Source of the DNA: Bacteroidota bacterium | GTDB lineage: Bacteria > Bacteroidota > Bacteroidia > SXHM01 | Direction of reading: 5' to 3' | NCBI GenBank assembly: GCA_947479755.1 | Contig: CANKAM010000037.1 | Coordinates: 1 to 36,721 of the forward strand | DNA: 36,721 nucleotides | Part shown: one piece after another, positions 15,809-23,998 of the stretch | Layout: every line of letters begins with the position of its first letter | Position numbering within the stretch: the first letter of the stretch is position 1 | Notes under the pieces: model-generated | Databases searched by the model: none | What the model saw: the letters and a program-made list of their open reading frames with translations, nothing else | Told to the model about the DNA's origin: nothing | Program-made: the position numbers and the translations under genes

Positions 15809-16953
15809 TGGAAACCCAACGTCTCTATTATATTGACCGTCTGCGTTTCCTTGCGGTAATCGTTCTCATCTTCTTTCATAGCGCACTCATTTTCGCAGCA
15901 CAATCCAATTTTCCAATCAAGAATAATGAATTGAGTGCGCTCATAGAAGAATTTGTTTTCTTCATTCACGGTTGGCGGTTGGGACTTCTCTTTTTCATTT
16001 CGGGAGTAGGAACAAGTTTTGCCCTGCAATTCCGAAATAATTCCGATTACATAAAAGAAAGGTTAAAGCGTTTGCTCATTCCGCTTCTCTTTGGAGTATT
16101 GGTAATCGTGCCGCCACAAATTTATTTTGAACGCCTCTCACAAGGTTTCGCGTTTGAATCATTCGGCAGTTTTTATCTGCAATCTTTTTCAACGGGATTT
16201 TATCCCTATGGAAACATCAGTTGGAATCACCTCTGGTTTGTTGCCTACCTGCTTATCTATTCCATTTTATCCGTTCCGCTTTTCACGTTAATAAAGAAAC
16301 ACAAAGCAGAAGTAATGGAAAAAATAATGAGCAAAGGCGGAGTATTTCTTTATGCAATTCCTTTAGCCATTGTTGTAGTCTTGCTCAAACCGCACTCACT
16401 CGGAGTTCAAAACATCGTAAACGACCTTGCAATGTTTTTCTTCTACTGGTTGGTGTTCTTGGCGGGCTTTGCCATCAACCAAAAAAAGTATTGGCAGTAT
16501 TTTGAAAACAAACTTATTCCGCTTTCAGTAGCTGTTGTCCTGCTCACCACATTATCCTATTTCATAAAATGGAATTTTCCGCAAATGGAAAAGGGAGATT
16601 TCGTTTACAACACGTTCAATTTTATCAAAGCCGCCAATTCATGGCTATGGATATTGACACTGTTAGCGTTGGCAAAAAAATACATGAACACTTCAGGTAA
16701 ATTTCTGTCGCTCTTAAATGAATCGGTTTATCCTGTTTACATTCTTCACCAAACTGTAATTATCTGTTTGGGCTATTTTGTAGTGCAACAAAACTGGAGC
16801 ATAGGCATAAAATTTTTCTTCATCACGTTTGCCACTATCATTATTTGTTGGCTGCTTTTCTTGCTCTTACGCTTAACCAAGTTCACAAGAGTATGTTTTG
16901 GGTTAGCCGAAAAGTCCTGCGCTGTAACTATCAAAAAACAAACTCTTTTGTAA
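15808..16953 (+). CDS. Membrane acyltransferase (acyltransferase 3/OpgC-like)
   Basis: About ten membrane helices run along 381 residues. The start RLYYIDRLRFLAVIVLIFFHSALIF has the Arg and His of acyltransferase-3 proteins, and YIKERLKRLLIPLLFGVLV is the usual second segment. Members move acyl groups onto glycans or other extracytoplasmic molecules; the substrate here is unknown. It is translationally coupled to the DUF2141 gene and possibly under LytTR control. Its stop at 16953 faces the end of the type III res gene across a 69-base gap that contains a short TAATC/GATTA inverted repeat. Confidence 0.87.
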   Translation: METQRLYYIDRLRFLAVIVLIFFHSALIFAAQSNFPIKNNELSALIEEFVFFIHGWRLGLLFFISGVGTSFALQFRNNSDYIKERLKRLLIPLLFGVLVIVPPQIYFERLSQGFAFESFGSFYLQSFSTGFYPYGNISWNHLWFVAYLLIYSILSVPLFTLIKKHKAEVMEKIMSKGGVFLYAIPLAIVVVLLKPHSLGVQNIVNDLAMFFFYWLVFLAGFAINQKKYWQYFENKLIPLSVAVVLLTTLSYFIKWNFPQMEKGDFVYNTFNFIKAANSWLWILTLLALAKKYMNTSGKFLSLLNESVYPVYILHQTVIICLGYFVVQQNWSIGIKFFFITFATIIICWLLFLLLRLTKFTRVCFGLAEKSCAVTIKKQTLL

Positions 16954-17022
16954 TCCTGTTAAGATTACAGGTAACTAATTAAAACCCTTTTACAGAAATA
17001 GTGGATATACTACAATATAAAA

Positions 17023-19326
17023 TTAGTTCTTAGCCGGATTAAATATGTCCCACCCCGTTACATCATAACCGTTTTCTATTTTCTCTTTAGAATATCTCCA
17101 GCTATCATCTTTATTGATGATTATACCACCAACAGTTACTTTTCCTGACTTGTTCCTTTCCGAAATATAATCATTCAAAGAATTATGCTTTGCCACCATA
17201 TCTTTATCTGATTCGGGTGTTTTGGTATCAAATAAACCAAGAGTTCCGCTATTAAATAAAATTACAAAGTCCACATAAAACAATGACTTCTCGCTTCTGC
17301 TGTTTATGTAAGGAACGGCAAAGTCAGCTTTACGTTCAGTTCCGTTTTTATACCACCAAACAATGTTTGACTTATTGCTTTCCAAGAACTGAATAAAGTC
17401 AAATTCTGTTTTGCTGTCAGATAAATAGCCGTTATTATTTCTCAGAAATAATGGGTCAAGAATGGCTTTATCAACTTCATGCTTTACAAAGTTATTATTG
17501 TAAATACGGAACTCAGGCACTTCCCAGCAAAGCTCTTTCACATCCGAAGTTTTAGTCTTTGCCTTTTCTTCCATCATTGCAGCGTAGAGTTCACGGGCTT
17601 TATTTATAAGGTCGGTAAACACTTGTTTGTTATGCAAAACAATTTTGTAAATCGTTTTATCTTCAAAATTGAAATACTCGGTCAGAAAGAGTTTAAGATG
17701 GTACTTTATCCTTTCCCAAGAAGCATCTTTCTGATATTCTCCGCAGCTATCAATGCAAAATTTATTGAACAACTTCTCTAACTGATATGCTGTTTTAGCA
17801 AAATGCGCTTTCTCCACTATCTCAATAGTCGATTCCTGCACTGCTTCAATTAATACATCAGAGGGAATTTCGATGTCAATGTCAGCTACATTTACTTCAA
17901 AGTAATTTTTCTCCTTTACTGTTTTCAAATTCAGCGAATAGAAAGGCTCTCCGTCTTTTGATTCCAAAGTAAGTCCCGGAAACATTTCAAGGGCAACTTC
18001 AAACAAGGTTTCTCTGAAATGCAATCCTATCCTGTTTCGTTGAAGAATACTCTCAATGTAATAGGACGGCAGATTAAGGTCGTTGTATATTGGTTTCCTT
18101 TCTGACTTATTAAAAGAGATATAGTCCATTTCATCCGGTTCAATCTTGATGTATTTCTGTTCAAGATTAGTGTAAACAAAACCGTAATTCAATGATTCAT
18201 CTGTATAATGCTTTTGTTCAGGCATCCGCAAAATCCGACCTAAAGTTTGAACTGTAAAACTTTCTTGCTGCAATTCTCGATATATCAGTAAAACGTGCGC
18301 TCTCGGACAATCCCAACCTAATGCAATGGCTTGTTTGAATAACAAAACATTAACAATACTGTCGTTTTCAGAAATTCCTTTCAGGTTTACTTTATTATCA
18401 CTGCCACTCATCCAAACTGCAAGTTGGTGATTGCTTTCTGTAATCTCCTGCGTAAAGAGGTAATCTTTTACAAGCTGCTTAATTTCGTTGTCCTTATCTG
18501 TAATTTTTGCCGACTCGGACGGAAGTTGAATAAGCAGTAAAGGGTTCATTTTACTGCCTTGCTTTTTATATTTTTCTGCTAACTCGTTTCTTTTTGCTAA
18601 AGCATATTTCAGCAATACAATATCTGCATTTTCCTCAGTCTGTTGCTTTGCATCCTTTATATGAGGGTTAAGATTGACACCCTTTTTTATCATTTGTTCT
18701 TTGACTACATCTTTCCTGTTTATGATAACATGGTAATCTGAAACAATTCTTGGGTCAGGAGTAGCAGTAACATCAATTTCAATTCTTGCATTTATTTTTG
18801 ACAGAACTACTTTAGCTTTCTCTCCTTTACTGGCGAACAAATGTGCTTCGTCAAGTATTAATACAATTTCGGTGTTGTCATTTTTTGTGTTTTGTATGTA
18901 AGTATAAAGTGTTTTATCTGTTTCACTTTCTCTCACATATAAATTGTCCTCGCTGCTGATAGACTGCCAATTCAGAAACAACAGTTCATTTGGGCTTAGT
19001 TTATCATCTGTAATATCCTCAAACTGCATGGTGCGAATATCCCTCGTTTCTTCAAAAAAATGTTTGAGGCTTTCGTAACTCTGTAAATGCAGCGTGTTAG
19101 GCGCAATCCAAATATAGGCTATATTGCGGTTGGGAATATCAAAGCGGTTAGGCAACTCATTCACAAGGTCGCGCAAAAGTATTGCCATCGTTACAGTTTT
19201 ACCCGAACCTGTGGGTGCTTTAAAAACGATTTTATTCCGAGTATTTACTTCGGGTAATAGAGAATAAAAATGCTTTTTCAGTAGTTTGAGAGCATCATCT
19301 CTGTATTCAAGGTTTTTTAACTGCAT
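17023..19326 (-). CDS. res: Type III restriction enzyme, Res subunit
   Basis: A superfamily 2 helicase comes first: Walker A APTGSGKT at residues 37-44, ILDEAH as motif II, VTATPDP as motif III, and LGRILRMPEQ as motif VI. Near the C-terminus, DFAVPYI...YVDFVILFNSGTLGLFDTK fits a PD-(D/E)xK nuclease core. With Mod, it cuts DNA carrying two inversely oriented unmethylated sites after ATP-driven travel. At 767 residues it is somewhat short for Res but has both ends. It starts nine bases after the Mod stop, so the two are co-transcribed, with Mod first. Confidence 0.92.
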   Translation of the reverse strand: MQLKNLEYRDDALKLLKKHFYSLLPEVNTRNKIVFKAPTGSGKTVTMAILLRDLVNELPNRFDIPNRNIAYIWIAPNTLHLQSYESLKHFFEETRDIRTMQFEDITDDKLSPNELLFLNWQSISSEDNLYVRESETDKTLYTYIQNTKNDNTEIVLILDEAHLFASKGEKAKVVLSKINARIEIDVTATPDPRIVSDYHVIINRKDVVKEQMIKKGVNLNPHIKDAKQQTEENADIVLLKYALAKRNELAEKYKKQGSKMNPLLLIQLPSESAKITDKDNEIKQLVKDYLFTQEITESNHQLAVWMSGSDNKVNLKGISENDSIVNVLLFKQAIALGWDCPRAHVLLIYRELQQESFTVQTLGRILRMPEQKHYTDESLNYGFVYTNLEQKYIKIEPDEMDYISFNKSERKPIYNDLNLPSYYIESILQRNRIGLHFRETLFEVALEMFPGLTLESKDGEPFYSLNLKTVKEKNYFEVNVADIDIEIPSDVLIEAVQESTIEIVEKAHFAKTAYQLEKLFNKFCIDSCGEYQKDASWERIKYHLKLFLTEYFNFEDKTIYKIVLHNKQVFTDLINKARELYAAMMEEKAKTKTSDVKELCWEVPEFRIYNNNFVKHEVDKAILDPLFLRNNNGYLSDSKTEFDFIQFLESNKSNIVWWYKNGTERKADFAVPYINSRSEKSLFYVDFVILFNSGTLGLFDTKTPESDKDMVAKHNSLNDYISERNKSGKVTVGGIIINKDDSWRYSKEKIENGYDVTGWDIFNPAKN

Positions 19327-19335
19327 AACTCTTTC

Positions 19336-21051
19336 TTAAACTTCTTCTGTAACCTCGTTTCTGATTTTCCTTTTCTTGGGAAGTATATTCTGAAATGCTT
19401 TGTAGATAGCATCAGGCAAAGCGCATAGTTGCACCCTTTCCCCTACTTCATAAAAATCTTCTGTATAGGGGTCTTGCCCCTCTGCAAAAACATAAACCTT
19501 AATGGTCAGTTCATGCGACATTTTCTTTATCAACTCAATAGCAGCAGGTATATGAATATCATCGTAAATGATAACTACTGCTATTCCTTTCTCCTGAAAA
19601 ATCTTGATTTGTTTTCCACCTTTTATTTCAGTGTAGCAGTTCTCTTTTATAGAAAGTAATTCCGTTGCGAATTCGGTTAATTCTCTTTTATTTTTCAGTG
19701 TTTTTTCTCTGCTAACAAAAGCCGTCTTGTAATAGCGAAAATTATTTCTCAGTAGTCCTTCAACTTTTTCTTCATTAGGTTTAGTATAACCTTCTATTAC
19801 TTTTTTATTTCTGAGATATGTTACTTCTTCACATATTTTATTTTCATTATTCGTCACCAAAATACATTGTCTTTTTCCAGCATCTTCCTCGTTTAAAATC
19901 ATAGTAGAATGAAGCGTTGTGCCACTACCAGCAAAAAAATCGAGGATTATTGATTCCTTTTGCGAGGATACTCCTATGATGTGTTTTATTAATTCGACTG
20001 GTTTGGGATATGAGAACAAAGTATTTCCTAATACTTCATTTATTGCATCTTTCCCTGACTCAGTTCGTCCAAAACGAGTTTCGTATAAAATACTTTTCGG
20101 AACAACTCCTAATGGTCTATAATATTTAGTATAAACTTTTCCATTCTTAAAAACCAATTTATCATACTCTTCTGTTGCTTTTTTCTTTCCCCATCGCCAG
20201 CATGATTTTTTACCTTTTATATTTCTTGGCAAGTATGAATTACCATCTGGGTCTTTAATTTCAAATACCAAAGAATCGCTATATCTAATAGATGATTTAT
20301 CAAGCGTAACTAAGCCATATTCTCCTTCTTCATCCTTAAAAGGATATAAAGCATCACTTAATTCATGTGCAGCATCAAGGTTTATTTTAAAATAATCCTT
20401 GTTTTTACCATAGCAGAAAACATATTCATGCTCAATTACAAAAAAAGTCGAGTCATTGCCACCTCCTTGTTTCTTTTTCCAAACCAGTTCAGCAATAAAA
20501 TTTGTTTCGCCAAAAATTTCATCACAAAGCAGCTTTAATTGTGCCTGTTCGTTATCATCTATTGAAATAAAAACAACTCCAGTATCTTTAAGTAAGCGTT
20601 TGGCAAGCTTCATTCGTTTACTCATAAATGATAGCCACATTGAATGCCGAAAAGGATTTTCTTTATCTACATCTCTTGCTTCATCATATCTACTGTCGTA
20701 ATAACGAAAATCCTTATTGCCTGTATTATAGGGAGGGTCAATGTAGATTACATCAATTTTATTTTCATGCGTAAAGCAAAGTGAAGTAAGCGCATGAAGG
20801 TTATCGCCCTCAATCAAAATATGATTTGGGGCTTGCGATTCGTCCTTTTCAGGTTGATAAATAATTGCTCTTTCTTTTACTTCAGATAATACCGGCAAGG
20901 CTTCATTCAACAGTTCTTCCGCTTCCTCCGGTTTATCTTCCCACACAAGCCCGTATCGCTTGCGGTTTATTAAATCTATAAGTTGTGATTTTTCTTCAAG
21001 GGTGAGCGCATCAAGCCCCTTGACTTTTGAAATAAGTTCGTTTTTATTCAT
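19336..21051 (-). CDS. mod: Type III restriction-modification methyltransferase, Mod subunit
   Basis: Motif IV DPPYNTG (residues 105-111 from the start used here) comes before motif I DFFAGSGTT, the order of beta-class adenine methyltransferases found in type III Mod. The stretch between holds the target-recognition region. I use the ATG at 21051 (MNKNELISKVKGLDALTLEEK) because family proteins begin this way; an in-frame ATG at 21090 would add 13 residues. It methylates the recognition site, protecting self DNA from Res. No simple-sequence repeat that could phase-vary it was seen. A long hairpin lies in its leader region. Confidence 0.92.
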   Translation of the reverse strand: MNKNELISKVKGLDALTLEEKSQLIDLINRKRYGLVWEDKPEEAEELLNEALPVLSEVKERAIIYQPEKDESQAPNHILIEGDNLHALTSLCFTHENKIDVIYIDPPYNTGNKDFRYYDSRYDEARDVDKENPFRHSMWLSFMSKRMKLAKRLLKDTGVVFISIDDNEQAQLKLLCDEIFGETNFIAELVWKKKQGGGNDSTFFVIEHEYVFCYGKNKDYFKINLDAAHELSDALYPFKDEEGEYGLVTLDKSSIRYSDSLVFEIKDPDGNSYLPRNIKGKKSCWRWGKKKATEEYDKLVFKNGKVYTKYYRPLGVVPKSILYETRFGRTESGKDAINEVLGNTLFSYPKPVELIKHIIGVSSQKESIILDFFAGSGTTLHSTMILNEEDAGKRQCILVTNNENKICEEVTYLRNKKVIEGYTKPNEEKVEGLLRNNFRYYKTAFVSREKTLKNKRELTEFATELLSIKENCYTEIKGGKQIKIFQEKGIAVVIIYDDIHIPAAIELIKKMSHELTIKVYVFAEGQDPYTEDFYEVGERVQLCALPDAIYKAFQNILPKKRKIRNEVTEEV

Positions 21052-21100
21052 TTTTTGTGTTGCCAGCCACAAAAAATCTGCGTGGGTCATTCTACCTACT

Positions 21101-21209
21101 CACTACCGGGTACTGGCATACCACAATGGAGATAAGCAAAAGCCCACGCATTGCGTGAGCGTTTCTGCTTTTTCTCTCCATTGTTTCAAACTTGCCAGTT
21201 TCGGTAGTG
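21101..21209. repeat. 109-base nested imperfect palindrome upstream of mod
   Basis: Four nested pairings line up: CACTACCG (21101) with CGGTAGTG (21202); ACTGGCA (21112) with TGCCAGT (21193); ACAATGGAGA (21123) with TCTCCATTGT (21175); AAGCA (21134) with TGCTT (21166). A tip of CACGC/GCGTG around ATT closes it. About 35 pairs in all. It could be a palindromic mobile repeat, or a structured 5' leader of the mod-res mRNA, since a promoter-like box lies upstream of it on the minus strand. Confidence 0.75.
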
Positions 21210-21286
21210 GAGAATTAGCTTAACGCAAATTCTTATATGTCTTATTTATATTTTTCTATCTGATTTCGTTTTTGATTAATGATGAG

Positions 21287-21294
21287 CAAATGTA
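21287..21294 (-). promoter_or_regulatory. Candidate -7 box TACATTTG for mod-res
   Basis: On the minus strand TACATTTG matches TAnnTTTG. Transcription would start near 21280 and run leftward through the long palindrome before mod, giving a leader of roughly 190-230 bases depending on the start used. No clear -33 box was found. Confidence 0.45.
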
Positions 21295-21509
21295 AATTAT
21301 TTATAGTAAAAGAAAACTGCTGCAATTTGATTTACCTTTTCTTTTAACAATCTTCAAGCGGTCCGTCCGTATCCTGTATATCCTAATTAGGCAAAGTTAA
21401 AAGAGTTCAATCGTAAGGTCAGTTCTACTATCAAGTTTTACATTACACTGACAAAATTGCAGTCAAATCCACGAGGCAGAGTTCTTGATGTAACAACAGC
21501 AAAAAGAAT

Positions 21510-22577
21510 ATGGCAAAAGTAGAAATCCCACCATACGCAGAATTGCAGTCATACGCTGATGTTGTAAAACATCTCAAGAACAGACAAAAACATTTGCTTT
21601 TAGGAAATGGTTTCAGTATGTCTTATGACAACAACATTTTTTCTTACAACGCACTCAGCAAATTTATTCATGGGATTAAAAATAAAGAACTTCAACAGCT
21701 ATTTGACATTGTAAATACAAACAACTTTGAATTGCTGATGCAGCAATTAGATAATGCAGCACAAATCGCAGAAGTATTTGGCGCAGACAAAAAAATTGTA
21801 AAGAAAATAAGAGAGGCAAGCGAAACATTGAAAACAAGTTTGATTGAAGCGATAAAAGAATTACACCCCGACCATGTTTTCACAATTCCTGAAAATAAAA
21901 GTCAGACATGTGCTAATTTTTTAAACTCATTTCTTTCACAAGGCGGGCAGGTCTTTACAACTAATTATGACTTGCTTCTTTACTGGGTTACAGAAAGGAA
22001 TCAACTTGAAAATAGAGTTGATGGATTCGGAAGGGATGTAGAGGAAACTGACGAATGGGTTAAACCCGAAGACATGAATGTTTCAGAGTTGAGATGGGGT
22101 AAGTATAAAGACATTCAGGTAATTCATTATTTGCATGGCGCATTACAAATTTTTGACACAGGAATTGATATAGTAAAAGAGCAATATACAAGCGAACATT
22201 GGCTTTTGGAAAATATCAAAGCACGAATGGAGAAAAAGGAATATCCGATTTTCGTTACAGCGGGAAGCGGAAAAGATAAGTTGACACACATCATGCACAA
22301 CAAGTATCTTTCGTTCTGTTACGAAACTCTAACTGCAATTGAAGGTTCATTAATTGTTTATGGTTTTGGCTTTGGAGATTATGATGACCACATCATTAAA
22401 GCAATCAACAAAGCAAGTAAGAAACGGAAAGACGAAAATGGAAATTGGCACATGTTGAACAGTGTTTACATTGGAGTTTATTCTGAAGAAGATTATAACC
22501 ACATCAAGCAAATTGAAAAGCAATTTAAAGTTCCATTGAGAGTATTTGACGCAAAAACAGTAAATCTTTGGGGTTAA
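21510..22577 (+). CDS. SIR2-like DUF4917 family protein, putative defence effector
   Basis: Residues 28-40 (HLLLGNGFSMSYD) look like the nucleotide-binding loop of SIR2-like proteins. Further SIR2-type signatures follow: TTNYDLLLYW near 149, YLHGAL near 206, and YGFGFGDYDDHII near 284. DUF4917 proteins are grouped with the SIR2-like fold, several members of which degrade NAD during phage defence. NAD hydrolysis here is inference. It lies divergent from a type III system and 10 bases before a HEPN-like gene, so the two are likely one operon. There are no membrane segments; length is normal for the family. Confidence 0.75.
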   Translation: MAKVEIPPYAELQSYADVVKHLKNRQKHLLLGNGFSMSYDNNIFSYNALSKFIHGIKNKELQQLFDIVNTNNFELLMQQLDNAAQIAEVFGADKKIVKKIREASETLKTSLIEAIKELHPDHVFTIPENKSQTCANFLNSFLSQGGQVFTTNYDLLLYWVTERNQLENRVDGFGRDVEETDEWVKPEDMNVSELRWGKYKDIQVIHYLHGALQIFDTGIDIVKEQYTSEHWLLENIKARMEKKEYPIFVTAGSGKDKLTHIMHNKYLSFCYETLTAIEGSLIVYGFGFGDYDDHIIKAINKASKKRKDENGNWHMLNSVYIGVYSEEDYNHIKQIEKQFKVPLRVFDAKTVNLWG

Positions 22578-22587
22578 GAAATTTTAA

Positions 22588-23034
22588 ATGGAAGATTTAT
22601 TTGAAAATACAACGCAGGAACTTTGGGCTGAAAGGCAAAATTGGGTTGAGAAGAAACTTGAAGAAGCAGAAATTGGAATGAGTTACTTCGTAAGCGACCA
22701 TGCAACAGCATTGTTTATGGATATGCAGAGAGCATATTGCACAGGCGCTTGGATTTCAGTAGTTGTGATGGCAGTTTCTGTAATTGATGCCCATTTAAGA
22801 GAAACCGAGGCAATGGATAATAATATAAAAACAGCAAAATTATTAGACACTTATTATGAAGGGCAAGATATTAACTGGTTGAGGAAACTTAGAAATAGCT
22901 ATGTTCATTTAAACCTTGAAAATCCTTCACTGGAAACAAACACATGGTTCAACAATCAAAAAGAGCTTGAAGCCAATGCCACAAAGGCAATACAAATGAC
23001 GATAAATGCACTTTTCCAAAACCCAGGAACTTGA
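22588..23034 (+). CDS. HEPN-like protein with RNxxxH motif, partner of DUF4917
   Basis: The 148-residue protein is almost all helix. It carries Arg102-Asn-Ser-Tyr-Val-His107 (LRNSYVHLN), which fits the R-x4-6-H catalytic motif of HEPN ribonucleases, placed as usual at the start of the last helices. Earlier helices (GAWISVVVMAVSVIDAHLRET) fit the hydrophobic core. Many HEPN proteins are toxins or defence RNases. The gene starts 10 bases after the DUF4917 stop. Which of the pair is the effector and which the regulator is unknown; the motif call rests on one short match plus helix pattern. Confidence 0.55.
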   Translation: MEDLFENTTQELWAERQNWVEKKLEEAEIGMSYFVSDHATALFMDMQRAYCTGAWISVVVMAVSVIDAHLRETEAMDNNIKTAKLLDTYYEGQDINWLRKLRNSYVHLNLENPSLETNTWFNNQKELEANATKAIQMTINALFQNPGT

Positions 23035-23099
23035 TTCTATATTGACAATCCACCGTTAATAGAATTCTGCATTCCACTTCAAACGAATTTGCAAAGCCC

Positions 23100-23107
23100 T
23101 ATCTTTG
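23100..23107 (+). promoter_or_regulatory. -7 promoter box TATCTTTG, probably giving a leaderless mRNA
   Basis: TATCTTTG matches TAnnTTTG and ends four bases before the ATG at 23112, the same spacing as the box at 13351. The DUF488 gene would therefore have its own promoter and an mRNA beginning at or beside the start codon. Confidence 0.6.
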
Positions 23108-23111
23108 CCTC

Positions 23112-23996
23112 ATGTTTTACAGGAGAAAAATAATACTGGCTTTACTACAATTATTTGAAGACAAGCTGGATAAAATCAGTTTGCAGAAATTGCTTTTCCT
23201 TTTTACGCAACGGCAAGCAAAAACCGAGTATGATTTTATTCCTTACCGCTTTGGCTGCTACTCCTACTCTGCTAATGCAGATATGACAGCAATGGTAACA
23301 AGGGGCTTTTTAGCAGAAGATGATAAGCATTTTGAGAAAAAAGATAAAACAGATTACTTCAAACAACTAAAACCTGACGACAAAAAGTTTTTGTTGGAAG
23401 TAAAAACCAATTACGGAAAAATGAGTGCTGACGGCTTGATGAAGCACACCTACCTGAACTACCCGTTTTATGCCATCAACAGTGTAAAAGCCGCAAGTAT
23501 TTTAACCAAACCCGAACTTGATAAAGTAAATGCAAGCAAACCCCAAAGCAGACAAACAATCCTGTTTACTATTGGCTACGAAGGAATTTCGTTGGAAGAA
23601 TACTTGGTTCGCCTACTAAAAAACGATGTAAAAGTGTTGGTAGATGTTCGCAACAACCCTTTAAGCATGAAATACGGTTTTAGTAAAAGTCAGTTGGTAA
23701 AATATTGTGGGAGCTTAGACATACAGTATATGCACTTCCCCGAAGTAGGGATACAATCAAACCAACGACAGGAATTGAACTCGCAAAATGATTATGATAA
23801 ACTGTTTACCTCTTACCGCACAGGCAACCTGACCAAAACAGTAAATACCCAAACTAAAATTCTTAACCTTTTAAAACAACACAAGCGCATTGCGCTAACT
23901 TGTTTTGAAGCTAACATTTGCCAGTGCCACCGTAAGCATTTAGCTGAAGCCATTGAAGCACTCCCTGACTTTGAGTATCAAGTAAAACATATTTAA
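23112..23996 (+). CDS. DUF488 protein with N-terminal helical/winged domain
   Basis: Residues from about 150 are DUF488: TIGYEGISLEEYLVRLLKNDV, VLVDVRNNPLS near 177-187, and the closing CFEANICQCHRKHLAEAI near 264 with the family's Cys-Glu and Cys-His-Arg signature. The first 130 residues (KISLQKLLFLFTQ, then YDFIPYRFGCYSYS) resemble the start of DUF4065/Panacea-type domains known from antitoxins, though this match is weak. DUF488 function is not established, but the proteins recur in defence and mobile regions. The next gene starts two bases after the stop, so the pair is one operon. Confidence 0.8.
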   Translation: MFYRRKIILALLQLFEDKLDKISLQKLLFLFTQRQAKTEYDFIPYRFGCYSYSANADMTAMVTRGFLAEDDKHFEKKDKTDYFKQLKPDDKKFLLEVKTNYGKMSADGLMKHTYLNYPFYAINSVKAASILTKPELDKVNASKPQSRQTILFTIGYEGISLEEYLVRLLKNDVKVLVDVRNNPLSMKYGFSKSQLVKYCGSLDIQYMHFPEVGIQSNQRQELNSQNDYDKLFTSYRTGNLTKTVNTQTKILNLLKQHKRIALTCFEANICQCHRKHLAEAIEALPDFEYQVKHI

Positions 23997-23998
23997 GA

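Larger units (their letters stand above)
21052..21509. other. Intergenic region between divergent mod and DUF4917 genes
   Basis: Between the two divergent starts I see the nested palindrome (21101-21209), the minus-strand -7 box (21287-21294) and a perfect 10-base palindrome CCTAATTAGG (21382-21391). No convincing plus-strand -7 box for the DUF4917 gene was found, and no other coding frame. The part from 21230 to 21350 is AT-rich. Confidence 0.6.

Noticed and set aside
16951-16975. Inverted repeat TAATC/GATTA as a terminator between acyltransferase and res genes
   Set aside because: The stem is short and is not followed by a T-run; it is too weak to call.
19336-21090. Phase-variable type III mod gene
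   Set aside because: No tandem short repeats were seen in the coding region that could shift the frame.
21101-21209. Retron-type noncoding RNA suggested by the long hairpin
   Set aside because: No reverse transcriptase gene is nearby; the neighbours are mod and a DUF4917 gene.
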